Shown: positions 9,506-19,620, counted from the first letter of the stretch. The stretch is DNA of 32,500 nucleotides from Prorocentrum cordatum (GCA_963575745.1 CAUYUJ010012180.1:379070-411569), one strand, 5' to 3'. Notes: generated by a model not told the origin, from the sequence alone. Program-made: numbers and translations.

Positions 9506-12500
9506 TCAATCCTGCTCGCGCACGGGCTTTCCCGTGTACGGGTTCTTACCGTCCAGGATACGGTCACGATAGAGCCTCCGCCACCGATGGGCGGCAATAC
9601 CCTTCGTCAACGGGCCCTCGCATTCCCGCAGCAGCTTCTGGGCTCGGGAACGGGCGAAAGCCCCACAAATTCGGCACACGGCATACCCCACCATTTCGAC
9701 CACTTCGTGTTCCCGAGGTGGGGGTGGGGGTGAGACCTGGGACCCAGACCCCCCGGCTTCCGCGGCCCTCACAGCCGCAGCAGCGCGGATCTGGTCCGTC
9801 ACACAATCGCCGTGGACAAGGGCCTTGACTTTCAAACGGACCCTACCTTTTGAAATGGCTCCCCCCCATCCAGGGCACAACTCCCGCTTGGCCAAGCGGA
9901 GACGAGCGGCCACACGGACGAGGCGAGAGCACTGCAAACACTGCCACTTACCACCTTCAAGGAGCCTGAAACGGTGGGCCCGCTCGGGCGCGACTGCCAT
10001 GGGGCGGGCGACACGTTCACCCCTCCGAGACCGACCAGCAGGCGACGGGAGGCTCGTGGTGGTAGCTTTGGCTTCACTAAGATCTACCCTGAAAGACGCC
10101 GCATACTGCAGCAGCCTTTTCTGAAACTTTAGACACTGCTGGACCTGTTCCACCTTCCACTTCGGGGCGGCATAGTGGTCAGCTCCTTCTCTAGCACGGG
10201 CATCCGCACACCTATTCATATCATAACGCATGAGACTCTCACCCGACAGACAGGCCCTTTGGGCCTTGGTCATGTGAGACTTAATCTTGACAACTTGAAG
10301 GGACTCACCTGGGACAAGGCCCTGATCTTCCAGGGCATCCCAAACAAGCTTCCAAAGGTGCGCGGTTATCTGCTCGCTGTTCACACAAAAAACCCCTGCC
10401 AGCCAAGAGCCCCTGAACAACCTGCTTGCTGTCCAAAAGGAGCCCTACGAGCCCTACAGAGTGCTTCACAGCCTGATACACAGCCCAAATCTCACAATGG
10501 GCCGATGTGGGCCTCGCGACAGGCACTGCACCGAACAAAGACTGGATCTCACTCTTCTTTTCATCGCACCAGGTGATGGCGGCAAAGCCTCCCGTGGATA
10601 TCTCCTCCACATCGGGGGACAGGACGCATCCGTCCGTGGCCACCCAGCCCGACAGCACCATCTCGCCGTCGGGATCGCCCCACTGGTACTCGTCGGGCGG
10701 CGTGGGCACCTGGTACTCGGCGACGGTGTCTGCGATCAGGCCGCGAGCCCAATTCCAGAAGAGTGTGTCGCCGCCTGTGCAGCCCTGCTCCTCCTTCGTG
10801 GCGGCCATCTCGCCCAAATGCACCACGTCCCGAAAACTGTTCTTGGGGGTCGGCTCGGTGAGGCCATCCCGAATCGTGACGCAAACGTCTGCATCACAGA
10901 GAAAATACACGTGCATCAAAGTGCCCTTCTTCTTGCCGCACAATGGGCACATAGGGCTGGTGACCTGGCCGCGCTCGTAGCACACCGTCTGCGTGGGATA
11001 GCCCCCGAGCGCAACCGTCCTGGCACTGTTAATGTGGTGCCTCGTCCAGGTCTCCGTGGTCTTAGAGCGCATGAGCTGCTTGACTGGCAGCAGGAAGGGG
11101 GTGGGTCGGAGCGGCTGGCGCATCTCGTCCGCTAACGCCCAGTCCATGAGCTTCTTCTTCGCGATCGCCCTCTCTGCGGCACGTAGGACCTCGAGGGGGG
11201 CGACTTCGCGAATGTCCCACTTGTCGTGGGCGCCGTCGAGGATGGTCCAGGCGTCCTCCATGCGCCAGCCCAGCTCGTGTACCGTCATAATGGTGGCTGC
11301 AGCTGGCCCACGCACCATCCTCCAGGCGTCGAACTTGGCTGGGCCATAGGCGAGAGCCCTCTGCACCTTGGGCCACTGGCGGCCCCAAGCGTGCGCCATC
11401 TCCTTCCGCCTCTCGGGCTGGTCCCAGGCCTCGCGCATCCATGCCCGCAGAGGGGCCAGTCTGAGCTGCTCGGCGCCGTCCGTCCTCGGCGCAATCGCCC
11501 AGCCCAAGGTGCCTGAGCGAAAGGCCCCAGCCCCTGCGCGCACGGCCGCTGTCTTGGCCATGACGAACTTCAGGACTGCAGGAGGGGTGCCAGCACAGGT
11601 CGCCCCGTGCGCCACTGACGCTTTGAGGCCTTGCTGCACCACAGGGCGCACCCTCACCCCTCTGCGCTTGAGAGCCGCCGCCTTGCACCAGCGGCCCCGG
11701 GCCGTCTGGGCCCGTCTGGATCTGGTGGCCCTCTTCCGAGGGCCCTGAGGTTGGTAGCCAACTCCCAACCAGCGCTCGCTCTCACCGTGCTGTAGGCCGA
11801 TGTCCGCCATGGCCTGTGTCAGCTCCTGTGCCAAAGCGCCGTCGCTGGAGACGAACTTAGACTTGCCTCTCACACCCTTCGAGACCTTTAGCTGAAGCAG
11901 CGACTCCAGAAGGTGGATGAGAGCGCGGGCCAGGTCGGGAAATATCGCCCTCAACTGCGCGCTCCTGCCCACCATACGCAGCGCCAAGTCGTCAACAAAC
12001 TTCGTGATCTCCAGCTTGGTCCCTGGCCAGCGGGCCACGACATCCAGGATAGGATACAGCACCATCTTCAGGAAGCGATTGGCGTACTTCGATCCAGCGG
12101 GCAAACCAACATGGGTGCAGATGAGGTCGGCGACGGCCTGGCCCTTACGTACCGCTCGAGGGAAGGCGTACGACTCCAGGGAAAGGGCCAACACGCTCAT
12201 GGGCGCTTGCTGCACCATGCCGAGAATCCAAATCAAATTGAGCGCCACATATTCATAGGCCTTCTCCAAATCCATCAAGGCGGTGATAGATGCGAAACGG
12301 GTACCTTCTAAGGCCTCGTCATCCAACATCGCTCTCCAGACCGCATGCTCACTGCTACGCCCTGGTGATGCCCAGTCGTATGGCCTCACGTGGGCCCGCT
12401 CCCACTGGCGAACCGAGGGGTCCCGAACAGCCTCCCAGATGCGCACAGGCGTGGGAAACAGGAAGATGGGCCTGCCGCCACCGTCCTCCTTGGCCACCAG

Positions 12501-15500
12501 GAACAGGATGAGCATGCGTATGGACGTAGGCCACGAGCAGAGCCGCTCGCACAGCATGAGGATGTCCCCGAGGCACTTCAAGGCCTCGTCGCTGAGCCAG
12601 GCCAGGTGTCCAAAATGCCAGCCGTCAAGCCCAAGCCCAGTCTTCCATTTGTAGCTGCGGCATATGGTGCGCACCTGCACCGCGTCGATGGCAGGCAGCA
12701 TCTGCGCGTGGGCCATCCGTTGTGGCTGGACCTGAGTGTCCTGCCACAACTTGGTGTAGTCACCTGACCCAGCGCGCCAAATGCTAGCCCACTCCTGCGC
12801 CTCCTGAGTGACCGCGAGCTGCGGGTCAGCAGGCAGTTTCAGCTTCTTGGCCGACGAGATGGGCTCCTTCCACGCCTGCTTCCAGTGGCAGATGCGATGC
12901 AGAAAGCCCCCCGAGCCAGGGAACTTCGCGCTCAGGCGCTCACAGAATCGCTTGGAGCGCTGCCGCATGAGGTGCTGCTCCCAGGACTGGGCCCGCTTCT
13001 TGGCGAACTGCTGCAGCGCGAGGATGGCCTGGGCACCGATGATGCGGGGCTCCACGTCAGCGATAGCGCGCAGAGTGGACAGCATCCCCACGCTCCAGAG
13101 CCCCAGCTGGTCCCAGTGGTGTCTCGCCTGGAACAGCTTCCTCCAGGCTCGCCTGAGCTGGCCTGCGACCTCCTCGTTGTAGGTCCGAGGAGGCCCTCCT
13201 CCCGAGGTGGAAACCTGGCCCGCAAGGGCCTCCGACTTGGCCTTGGGCGCCGACTGTCCCCGCAAGACGCAGCAGACGAGTTGGCCTATCCAGGCCAGTT
13301 CCCCCGCGGCCCAACGCCAGGCCCTGGCTGGGCCTCGATCAGCCACAGGGCTGTCATGCTTCGGGAGAAGCTGTCTATGCACCACCTCGGGAGTCAAGCC
13401 TCGGCCCTCATACCTGCGTGCCTCCGATTCTGTCCATCCGAACAGCGATCGAAGCTCGGCCTCAGCAGCAGAGCAAACATCCAACCAGCACTGGTCCAGG
13501 TGCCGCTGCGAGCCGTGTAGCAGGTCGGGCGCGGGGTAACTCTGCGGGATCTCGGGCTGCCTGACAGGAGGTGGCCTCGTGATTGGGTACTGCTTCGGGC
13601 CCTTGAGGACCTGGATCTGGTATGCGTGCCAGGGTTTGTCGGCGCGGATCCAAGTCGGCCTGTGCGGCCTGTAGGGCATGTTCTCGAAGGACTTCACAGG
13701 GCAGAAAATCACGGCCAGCCTCGCGTCCATCCAGAAGAAGTCAATGACCCGATCCTTGAACTCCTCCGCACCCTGCTTAACCACCTTGGACCTGCACGTT
13801 CCTCCTTCCCCTTGCCAGGCCAAGACTTGGCCCTTGGCCTCCAGGTTCCAGGGGCTGTTGAGAATGGCGTGCGGCTCATTGTTGAAGTCACCCATGGCCA
13901 TCCAGGGGATCCTCATCTGGCAGACCCAGTGCACGATGGTATCCAGCAAGGCCGCGTTCAAGGCCCAGGTGACAGGCTTGCCCGTGAACAGGTACACCGA
14001 GAAAAAGGCCACCCAGCCAATGCCCTTGACCTCGGTCATGCCCAGGCACAGCCTGCCTGCGGCGCCCGCGGGGGAGATGTCCCACGAAACCTGTCCTGGC
14101 GCCAGGCTGAGGCTCAGGCATCGCGGTGTGACCAACGCCACGCCCGCGGAGCTGCCGCCCTCTGCCGTACGTACGGCGGGTGCCCCCACAACTCGCCAGC
14201 CCCGTCGCTCTTGCGCCGCCGCCGTGACGTGGAACCACTCGGCGGGCTTCGCGTGCTCCTGCACCGCTAGGATGGGGATGCCGCCCTCCTTGATGAGCTG
14301 GCCGATTTCCTCTTCCATGAACTCCTCGACGCGAGCCCAGGAGAGGTTGGCATTGAAGGTGGCGGCGATGACGTGTCGTGCTCCTCGCCGAGCGCGTCGG
14401 CGACTCTGGGGCATCCCAGCTGGGTCATCCCCCTTGTGCTGCGGCCTGCCCGCGAGGCCGACGGACTGGGGAGCGGTGGGTCCGATGGGCGGTGACTGCC
14501 TGCCCATGGCCGCAGGGGCGCAGTGGCCCATGCCCTGGCCAGCGTAGGCGCCCCCGCCGCCCCACGTGAGGCCGTCCCCGTGCAGCTCCTTCTTGTGGAA
14601 GCCCCCGCTCGTCCAGAACTGGCCGTCCTCGAAGGTGGTCCAGTCGAGCATGGGCGGGCCCGCGGGCCCATCAAAGAGGCGTCTGGGGGGGCGCCTCCTC
14701 GCCAAGGTGGTCGTAGAAGGAGCCCAGCACTGCCCGCTTGGCGGCTCGCTCTTCCTCGGGCAGCCCACTGAGGTAACGGTCCAGCAGCTCGTCCCTCTTG
14801 CGCTTCTGCTCCTCCACGGATCCGCCGCCGCCTTCGGCCGCGGCCTGGGCAGCAGGCCCCCTTGGGGGCGCGTCCGCCGCCGCTGCATCTGGCCCCCCAG
14901 GAGGCGCGGCGGCAGCAGCAGTGGGGGCCCCCGCGGCCTGAGGGAGCTCCTTGACCAGCTTGAGCAGACTCTGGAGAGACTCCACGAGCGGCTTGGGCAC
15001 CGCGTCTCCGTCTCCCTCGGTGTCTCCCACCAGCTTCTCCAGGTTGGCCACGAGCTGGCTGATGACCGCCTGCCCGCAGTGTGGTCCGCCGCCGTGAGGG
15101 CCCGCTGCCCCAGTTGGGGCCTGCTCCTCGGCGACCACCCGCCTGGCCAGCTGAGCTGCTCCAGCTCCTTGCTGGCCGCCTCCTGCATGCGCTGGGCCTC
15201 CGCTGGGCGCTGCTGGAGCTCGGGCACGACCTCATCCCGCTGGCGAGCGAGCTTGCGCTGCGCGGCTGCCATCTTGCCCTCCAGCGCCTGCAGCTGCAGG
15301 TGCAGAGGCTTGCCTGCCCGCTTCTGAGCGACAAGGGCCGCCCTCTCAGCCCGCTTGGCCTCGATGATGGACACGAGGCTGGGGTCTGCGAGGGACTCCA
15401 GCATGCCGATCGACTTGTCGAGCACCGCGATGGGGTCGGGCTGCTCGGCTGACTTCGACTTGAGCATGTCTGTGCCAGCCCCGAAGTAGCCCCAAGCAGC

Positions 15501-15809
15501 GCCAGCAGTGCCGCGAGGAGCGGGGCCAGCCACGCCCTTGTCCTTGCCCTTGTCGCCCTTCTCCTTGCCCTTGCCCTTGGCCTTGCCCCCCGCTGAGGGG
15601 CTTGTCGTCTGCCACGGTCGCCGCACCGGAGCGGAGCGGGACGCACGCATGATGGCCGCCTGGATGTGTCTCGGCGCAGGGGCGAGACACTGGCGGCACT
15701 GCATCTTGGTCGCGAAGTTGCCTCCAGTCCCACAGTGCCCACATGTCCAGGGCTCGGCCCCCTGGAGCGAGGAGAGAAACTGAAGCGACGCATCCTTCCA
15801 AGGTGCCAT
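9506..15809 (-). CDS. LINE polyprotein: endonuclease, reverse transcriptase, RNase H (three frame breaks)
   Basis: Residue numbers are approximate, from ATG at 15809; a TTG at 15842 is in frame but less likely. Order: RanBP2-like zinc finger W-x-C-x2-C-x11-C-x2-C (21-41); basic KGKGKEKGDKGKDKG linker and a charged helical segment; AP-like endonuclease (478-715) with FNAN, AVQEH and GDFNN; reverse transcriptase (1050-1310) with DLEKAYE, GLPAGSKYANRF and catalytic FVDDL near 1268; a C-x2-C-x8-H-x4-C zinc motif (CPLCGKKKGTLMHVYFLC, ~1616-1633); RNase H with ATDG, CEIW, LLDSKQ and NRCADA; and C-terminal C-x2-C clusters (CLQC, CRIC). Frame breaks: a paired shift between about 15140-15170 and the G7 run at 14685-14691, and a single-base shift in the A6C4 run at 10387-10396 that cuts RNase H. 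They could be mutations or homopolymer errors. Confidence 0.92.
14685..15170 (-). other. Out-of-frame segment inside the LINE coding region
   Basis: Between these points the main frame becomes an Arg/Ser/Pro-rich jumble, while the neighbouring frame gives sensible protein (ELLDRYLSGLPEEERAAKR followed by AVLGSFYDHLGEE). The main frame resumes with RRLFDGPAG after the C7 run (G7 on the plus strand, 14685-14691). The first shift lies near the sense sequence GAGCTGGAGCAGCTCAGC. Two compensating single-base changes explain the pattern. Confidence 0.8.
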
Positions 15810-15954
15810 CAACACACTGTGGCGGCAAAAGAGGACGAGCAAGGCGGTAGGATACCGAATGTGCCCTGACTGGTGATGTCAGGGGAAAGCTGCTGGGGCC
15901 GTGTGCGCCTCTGGGCGCTCCCCAATGCCAGAAAGTCTCCGTCCGCTGCTGACG

Positions 15955-15972
15955 CCTGGGCCACGCTACGGA
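15955..15972 (-). other. Possible relict second spliced leader
   Basis: Directly after the perfect leader, the sense strand continues TCCGTAGC then GTGGCCCAGG. This looks like a decayed leader: the first eight bases match exactly, the middle ATTTT part is lost, and TGGCCCAGG matches TGGCTCAAG at 7 of 9. Tandem relict leaders are known in dinoflagellate retroposed genes. The match is short and could be chance. Confidence 0.4.
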
Positions 15973-15994
15973 CTTGAGCCAAAATGGCTACGGC
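15973..15994 (-). promoter_or_regulatory. Dinoflagellate spliced leader at the LINE 5' end
   Basis: On the minus strand the sequence is G followed by CCGTAGCCATTTTGGCTC and AAG, all 22 bases of the known DinoSL (first base variable, here G). In the cell this leader is added by trans-splicing to nuclear mRNA 5' ends. Its presence in genomic DNA at the exact edge of the LINE means the inserted copy came from a trans-spliced RNA. It is not an SL RNA gene: no donor GT and no intron portion follow, and the next bases are LINE leader. Confidence 0.95.
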
Positions 15995-16435
15995 CTCCTT
16001 CTCCTGCTCCTCCTCCTCCTCCTGCTCCTCCTCTTCCGCCTTTCCCTCCAACTCCGCCGCCTCCTCCTCCTCCTCCTCCTCCTCCTCCTCCTCCTCCTCC
16101 TCCTCCTCCTCCTCCTCCTTTCCCTCCAGCTCCGCCGCCTCCACCTCCTCCTCCTCCTCCTCCTCCTCCTCCTCCTCCTCCTCCTCCTCCTCCTCCTCCG
16201 TCTCCTCCTCCGCCTCCTCCCTTCCTCTCCTCCTCCTCCTCTTCCTCCTCCCTCCTCCTCCTCCTCGTCCTCCTCCTCCTCCTCCTCCTCCCTCCTCCTC
16301 CTCCTCCTCCTCCTCCTCCCCCTCTCCCCCTCCTGCTCCTCCTCCTCCTCCTCCTCCTCCTCCTCCTCCTCCTCCTCCTCCTCCTCCTCCTCCTCCTCCT
16401 CCTCTCCCTCCTCTCCTGCCCCGCCTCCTCTCCTC
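15994..16435. repeat. Long TCC/CTC tract, including right target-site duplication
   Basis: About 440 bases of near-pure plus-strand pyrimidine, mostly (TCC)n. Bases 15994-16009 repeat 9426-9441 exactly. Two ACTCCGCCGCCTCC / GCTCCGCCGCCTCC units show a local duplication near 16047 and 16130. Frames on both strands are poly-P, poly-L, poly-S, poly-E or poly-G and are not genes. Confidence 0.95.
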
Positions 16436-16732
16436 CGTGGCCATGTTGGCTCGAGCTGCTCTCGCGCCCCGGGAGGGCGCGCGGCCGTGGCTGCGGGGGG
16501 GCCGCCCGCCGGCGTGGCGGCCTTCGGCGCAGAGGATGATCGACATCCTGGAGCTCAGGGCTTCGGGCGCGCGGTGCGCGGCACGGAGCCGGCGGATGGC
16601 GGCGTGCGCGGCCGCGGTGCGCGCACGCGTGCTGATGCGGGGTAGTCCAGGCTCTTGGCGCGACCGCGAGGCGGCCGCCCGCCCCCGCGCTCCTGCTGGC
16701 GGCGCCGGGGGTGCCAGACATGATCGCGTCGT
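16436..16732. other. GC-rich spacer with an unexplained open frame
   Basis: One plus-strand frame from ATG at 16444 to about 16720 stays open with GC-rich third positions. It reads Ala/Arg-rich protein including QRMIDILELRASGARC. No family is recognised, and in sequence this GC-rich such frames arise easily. It could be a small exon following the TCC tract, but it does not fit the GT8 gene. Confidence 0.25.
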
Positions 16733-16880
16733 ACAAAAATCCGGATGGGAGGTTTTCGGCCATTTTCGGCCTCGGGGAGCCCTCGCCAGGCCTCGGGGAG
16801 CGTCAAAAAGATGATTCAGGTTGAGAAACCGGTCCCGGGGAAAGGGTCGGGACTTCCGGGGGCCCCGCATTGAACAAACT
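16733..16880 (+). repeat. Dispersed repeat family 2, copy 4
   Basis: Blocks in order: TACAAAAATCCGGATGGGAG, TTTTCGGCCATTTTCGGCCT, GAGCCCTCGCCAGGCC, GTCAAAAAGA, GAGAAACCGGTCCCGGGGAA, GGGTCGGGACTTCC, GGGGGCCCCGCATTG. This matches copy 2 closely in order and spacing. Confidence 0.8.
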
Positions 16881-17053
16881 GTCTGGGGGGTCGGCGCAAC
16901 GCCGCATGGCATGCGGAGCGCGTGCCATCAGGAGGCTTCGTGGGCGCCACGGGCGCGGCCCCTGCCTTGGCGGCGGCTGGACCCAGGCTGTGCTGGGGCG
17001 TAGGGGGCCCCGATGGCGCGGTGCATCCCGTCGCGGAGGTGGAGGCGGCGCTG

Positions 17054-18044
17054 ATGGGAAGCGCGGCGCGCAGCGCGGCCGTGGCGGTGCAGTTGGCTTG
17101 CCCGCGGCCCTGCCCGCGGTCCCCGCGTTCCCCCTCTTGCAGCGGGAGGACTCTGAGGACGCGACCGACGCCCTACGGCAAGCAGGACTGCGGCGTGGCG
17201 CTCGTGGCTCCCGCCAGCACGGCGACCATCGGCGACTCGCAGACGGGCCATGGGATGGGGGCTATCTCCGGCGGACCGCAGGTGGACCCCTTCGGCAAGG
17301 AGAGTTTCGGGGGCGTGCTGGCGGAGCGCGCGGCGCTGCTGAGCGACGGCGGCACGGAGATGAGCTCCAGCGGCGTGCGGAAGGACTCGTTCGCGCTGGA
17401 GGCCCACCACGGCGACCCGCTGGCGGTTCACGTCGGCCAGCAGCTGGACGGCGAGGCGCACGCGGAGCTCGTCGACACGGTGAGCACCGGGGACTCGCAG
17501 GTGGGCTACGGGAAGGAGGTCAGCTTCGGCGACAGGCGGGAGGACCGCGTTACGGAGGGGAGCTTTGATGACGAGCGGAAGGACCCGTTCGGCGAGCGGG
17601 GTGGGCTTCGTAAGGCGGAGGGGGCCCGCGCTAACAACCCCGCTAACAACCCCCAGCCCTCCATGCAGACCGAGCGGCCCAACAGGGAGGACGACGAGGG
17701 CGACGACGGCCCGCAGGAGAGGCGGCTGGGAGACCACTCCTGGCTGGCGGCGGACGGGGCGGCGGACGGGGCGAGCGCGGCGGAGGCGGCCGCGGGCGTG
17801 GCCCAGGCGATGGACGACATGGCGGCCCGCTGATGTGTGCGGAAAGACGGTGCTGGCCGACAAGCTAGCCGAGGGGCGTGCCGCCGTGCGGCGCCGCATC
17901 ACGGAGCTCATGTACGAGCTCAGGGCAGAGCGTGATGAGCCGCAGGTCCAGATCGACAGCTCGTCGTCCGAGCTGCGCAGGCTGCAACAAGGCCTCGACG
18001 ACCTCGAGAGCGGGGCCGAGGACGGCATCCTCAGCGTCGTCTGA
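17054..18044 (+). CDS. Unidentified coding region with one frameshift
   Basis: From ATG at 17054 the frame is open to TGA at 17831, and third codon positions are overwhelmingly G or C, as in real dinoflagellate genes. Immediately after the stop, another frame carries on in the same style to TGA at 18042 (VLADKLAEGRAAVRRRITEL, then ELRRLQQGLDDLESG), a charged helical C-terminus. A single-base change near 17820-17833 would join them. The protein is Gly-, Asp- and Glu-rich and contains a loose internal repeat (IGDSQTGHGMG and TGDSQVGYGKE, each followed by a DPFG motif). No family is recognised. The true start may lie upstream (GTG at 16922, same frame). It sits within the large intron of the GT8 gene, same strand. 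It could be a nested or retroposed gene, possibly decayed. Confidence 0.5.
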
Positions 18045-18414
18045 TCGGGCCGCGGGCCCTGACAGCATGTGGCTGGCTGCACTGGTAGCCTCGCTCCCGT
18101 CGGGCAACCTCTCTGGGCCATTGCCTCGGCGCGCGTGCCGAGCGCCTGCACGGGAAGGCGCACCCCGTTGGGCAACCTTGCTGAGCCCTTGCGTGGGCGC
18201 GCGGGCCGTGCGTTTGCATGGGAGGGGCGCCACAGCGTGAGGTTGGTTGGGAGGATGGCCCCCGGTGGCTTCGGCTACCATGCAATGTGTTGTCGTCGTA
18301 GAGAAACGCTGCGGCGCCCACACCGAGCACTTCCGCCGCCACGCGGTAGCGAAGATGTGGGTTGCCTGACTTCGCCGCGGATGCCCACCCTCATCGGCTC
18401 TTTGATAGAATCAT
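18045..18414. other. Spacer with a 70-base direct repeat
   Basis: Downstream of the unidentified coding region, a block beginning CGTxGGGCAACCT and including GGCGCGCGxGCCG occurs at about 18108 and 18167. The rest is unassigned and may include 3' UTR of the preceding gene. Confidence 0.45.
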
Positions 18415-19147
18415 CCCCCTCCTCCTTTCCTCCTCCTTCTCCTCCTCCTACTCCTACTCCTCCTCCTCCTCCTCCTCCTCCTCCTCCTCCTCCTCCTCCT
18501 CCTCCTCCTCCTCCTCTCCTCCTCCTCCGCCTTCTCCTCCTCCTCCTCCTCCTCCTCCTCCTCCTCCTCCTCCTCCTCTTCCTACTAGTAGTATTATCGT
18601 CGCTCCTCCTCCTCCTCCTCCCCCTCCGCCTCCGCCTTCGCCTCCTCCACCTTCTCTCCTCCTGTCCTCCTTCCTCCCTCCTCCCCTCACTTCCTCCTTC
18701 TCCAGCCTCCTCATCCTCATCCTCCTTCTCCTCCTCTCCCCTCCTCTCCCTCCCCTGCCCTCTCCTCCTCCCTCCCTCCTCCCTCCTCCTCCCTTCTCCT
18801 TCTCCTTCCTCCCTCCTCCTCCTCCTCTTCCTCCCTCCTCTTCCTCCTCCTCCTCCTCCTCCTCCTCCCTTCTCCCCCTACCACTCCGCTCTCCCCCTCC
18901 TCTCCTCCTCCTTCTCCTCCTCTTCCTCCCCTCCTCCTCCTCCTCTTCCCCTCCCCACTCCTCCTCCTCCTCCTCTCCTCCTCCTCCTCCTCCTCCTCCT
19001 CCTCCTCCTCCTCCTCCTCCTCCTCCTCCCCTCCTCCTCCCCCCCCCTCGTCCTCCTCCTCTCCTCCTCCTCCTCCTCCTCCTCCTCCTCCTCCTCCTCC
19101 TCCTCCTCCTACTCCTCCTACTCCTCCTCCTCCTTCCCTTCGTGGAG
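18415..19147. repeat. 730-base TCC/CTC tract ending at a splice acceptor
   Basis: Almost uninterrupted plus-strand pyrimidine, mainly (TCC)n with CTC and CCCTCC variants and one short unique gap (ACTAGTAGTATTATCG, near 18586). It ends in CGTGGAG, which supplies the acceptor AG for the exon at 19148. Long frames in it are low complexity. Confidence 0.9.
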
Positions 19148-19231
19148 GCCCCTCGACATCAAGCTGGACGACCGGATCCTGAACAGCGGCGTGCTCGTGC
19201 TCGATCTGAACCGCTGGAGGGCGGAGAACAG
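19148..19231 (+). CDS. GT8 glycosyltransferase, NSG exon
   Basis: The exon reads LDIKLDDRILNSGVLVLDLN followed by RWRAENR. This is the strongly conserved GT8 block (F/L)-N-(S/A)-G-V-(L/M)-(L/V)-x-(N/D)-L-x-x-W-R, part of the active-site wall. It starts right after the AG that closes the 730-base pyrimidine tract. Ending it at 19231 gives a GA donor and leaves AG of a split codon; joined to G at 23042 this makes AGG (Arg) and continues CEEWVRR in frame. Third positions are GC-rich. The family assignment of this block is firm; the exact 3' edge is inferred. Confidence 0.75.
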
Positions 19232-19321
19232 GACCGATCGGAAGGGGAGGGGTCGAAGAGCAAACACCTGCTCAGAAACTTTCATGGGCTGCGCGTGGAC
19301 AGTCCCCCCGCGGCAGCCTCT

Positions 19322-19496
19322 GCTGGCCTCAACAGGCCACCCGTCTAGTCCCTGCTGGCCCCCCGAGTAGCCCAGGGCAGTCCAAGCACCCTGGCGCCGC
19401 AGTTTCGGCGGCGCCCTCGGGGCGCTCCGCGCCCCAGGCTTGGGGTGTTGAGACTGCCTTGGGCTACTCAGCTCAGGGGGGCCTGTTGAGGCAAGC
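19322..19496. repeat. Foldback element with ~70-base arms
   Basis: GCTGGCCTCAACAGGCC at 19322 pairs with GGCCTGTTGAGGCAAGC at 19480. GAGTAGCCCAGGGCAGTC at 19364 pairs with ACTGCCTTGGGCTACTC at 19453, and the centre is a GC-rich GGCGCC hairpin. About 175 bases in all, MITE-like, located shortly after the NSG exon. No coding capacity. Confidence 0.75.
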
Positions 19497-19529
19497 TTAC
19501 TGGGGCGAGAGAATAACAACAAGTATGAA

Positions 19530-19620
19530 CATAAACATTCGGAACTCCGCGCATATTTCTAGGATCGGCGCTGGACCACCCTCCCTGGCGCGCTCCGAGG
19601 GCCAGTGGCGGCGCTGGAGG
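19530..19620 (+). repeat. Foldback element family 1, copy B (one arm)
   Basis: It starts AACATAAACATTCGGAACTC and continues CGCGCATATTTCTAGGATCGG, then CCCTCCCTGGCGCGCTC. This is one arm plus the centre of the family; the second arm is missing or degraded. Confidence 0.65.

Larger units (their letters stand above)
9442..15994 (-). mobile_element. Full-length LINE retrotransposon with a spliced-leader 5' end
   Basis: This is a 6.55-kb non-LTR retrotransposon read on the minus strand. It begins with the complete dinoflagellate spliced leader (15973-15994), then a leader to the start codon at 15809, a coding region of about 2100 codons, a 3' UTR of about 57 bases, and A7 (T7 on the plus strand, 9442-9448). 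A perfect 16-bp direct repeat flanks it (9426-9441 and 15994-16009; the base at 15994 could belong to either leader or duplication). The structure shows that a mature trans-spliced transcript was fully reverse-transcribed and inserted into a GGA/TCC tract. Sharp ends and an exact duplication suggest a fairly recent event, although the copy now has three frame breaks. It lies antisense in the large intron of the glycosyltransferase gene. Confidence 0.93.

Noticed and set aside
10380-10400. Programmed -1 frameshift site (G GGT TTT in the sense strand)
   Set aside because: The sequence resembles a -1 slippery heptamer, but continuing RNase H needs a +1 shift, so an indel is the simpler explanation.
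15973-15994. An SL RNA gene
   Set aside because: The leader is not followed by a donor or SL intron with an Sm-type site; LINE sequence follows directly.
15901-16912. Long poly-P, poly-L, poly-E and poly-G frames
   Set aside because: They lie across the TCC tract beside the LINE and reflect repeat composition only.
18069-19370. 433-codon open frame
   Set aside because: Mostly TCC satellite; only the last part (19148-19231) is GT8 exon sequence.
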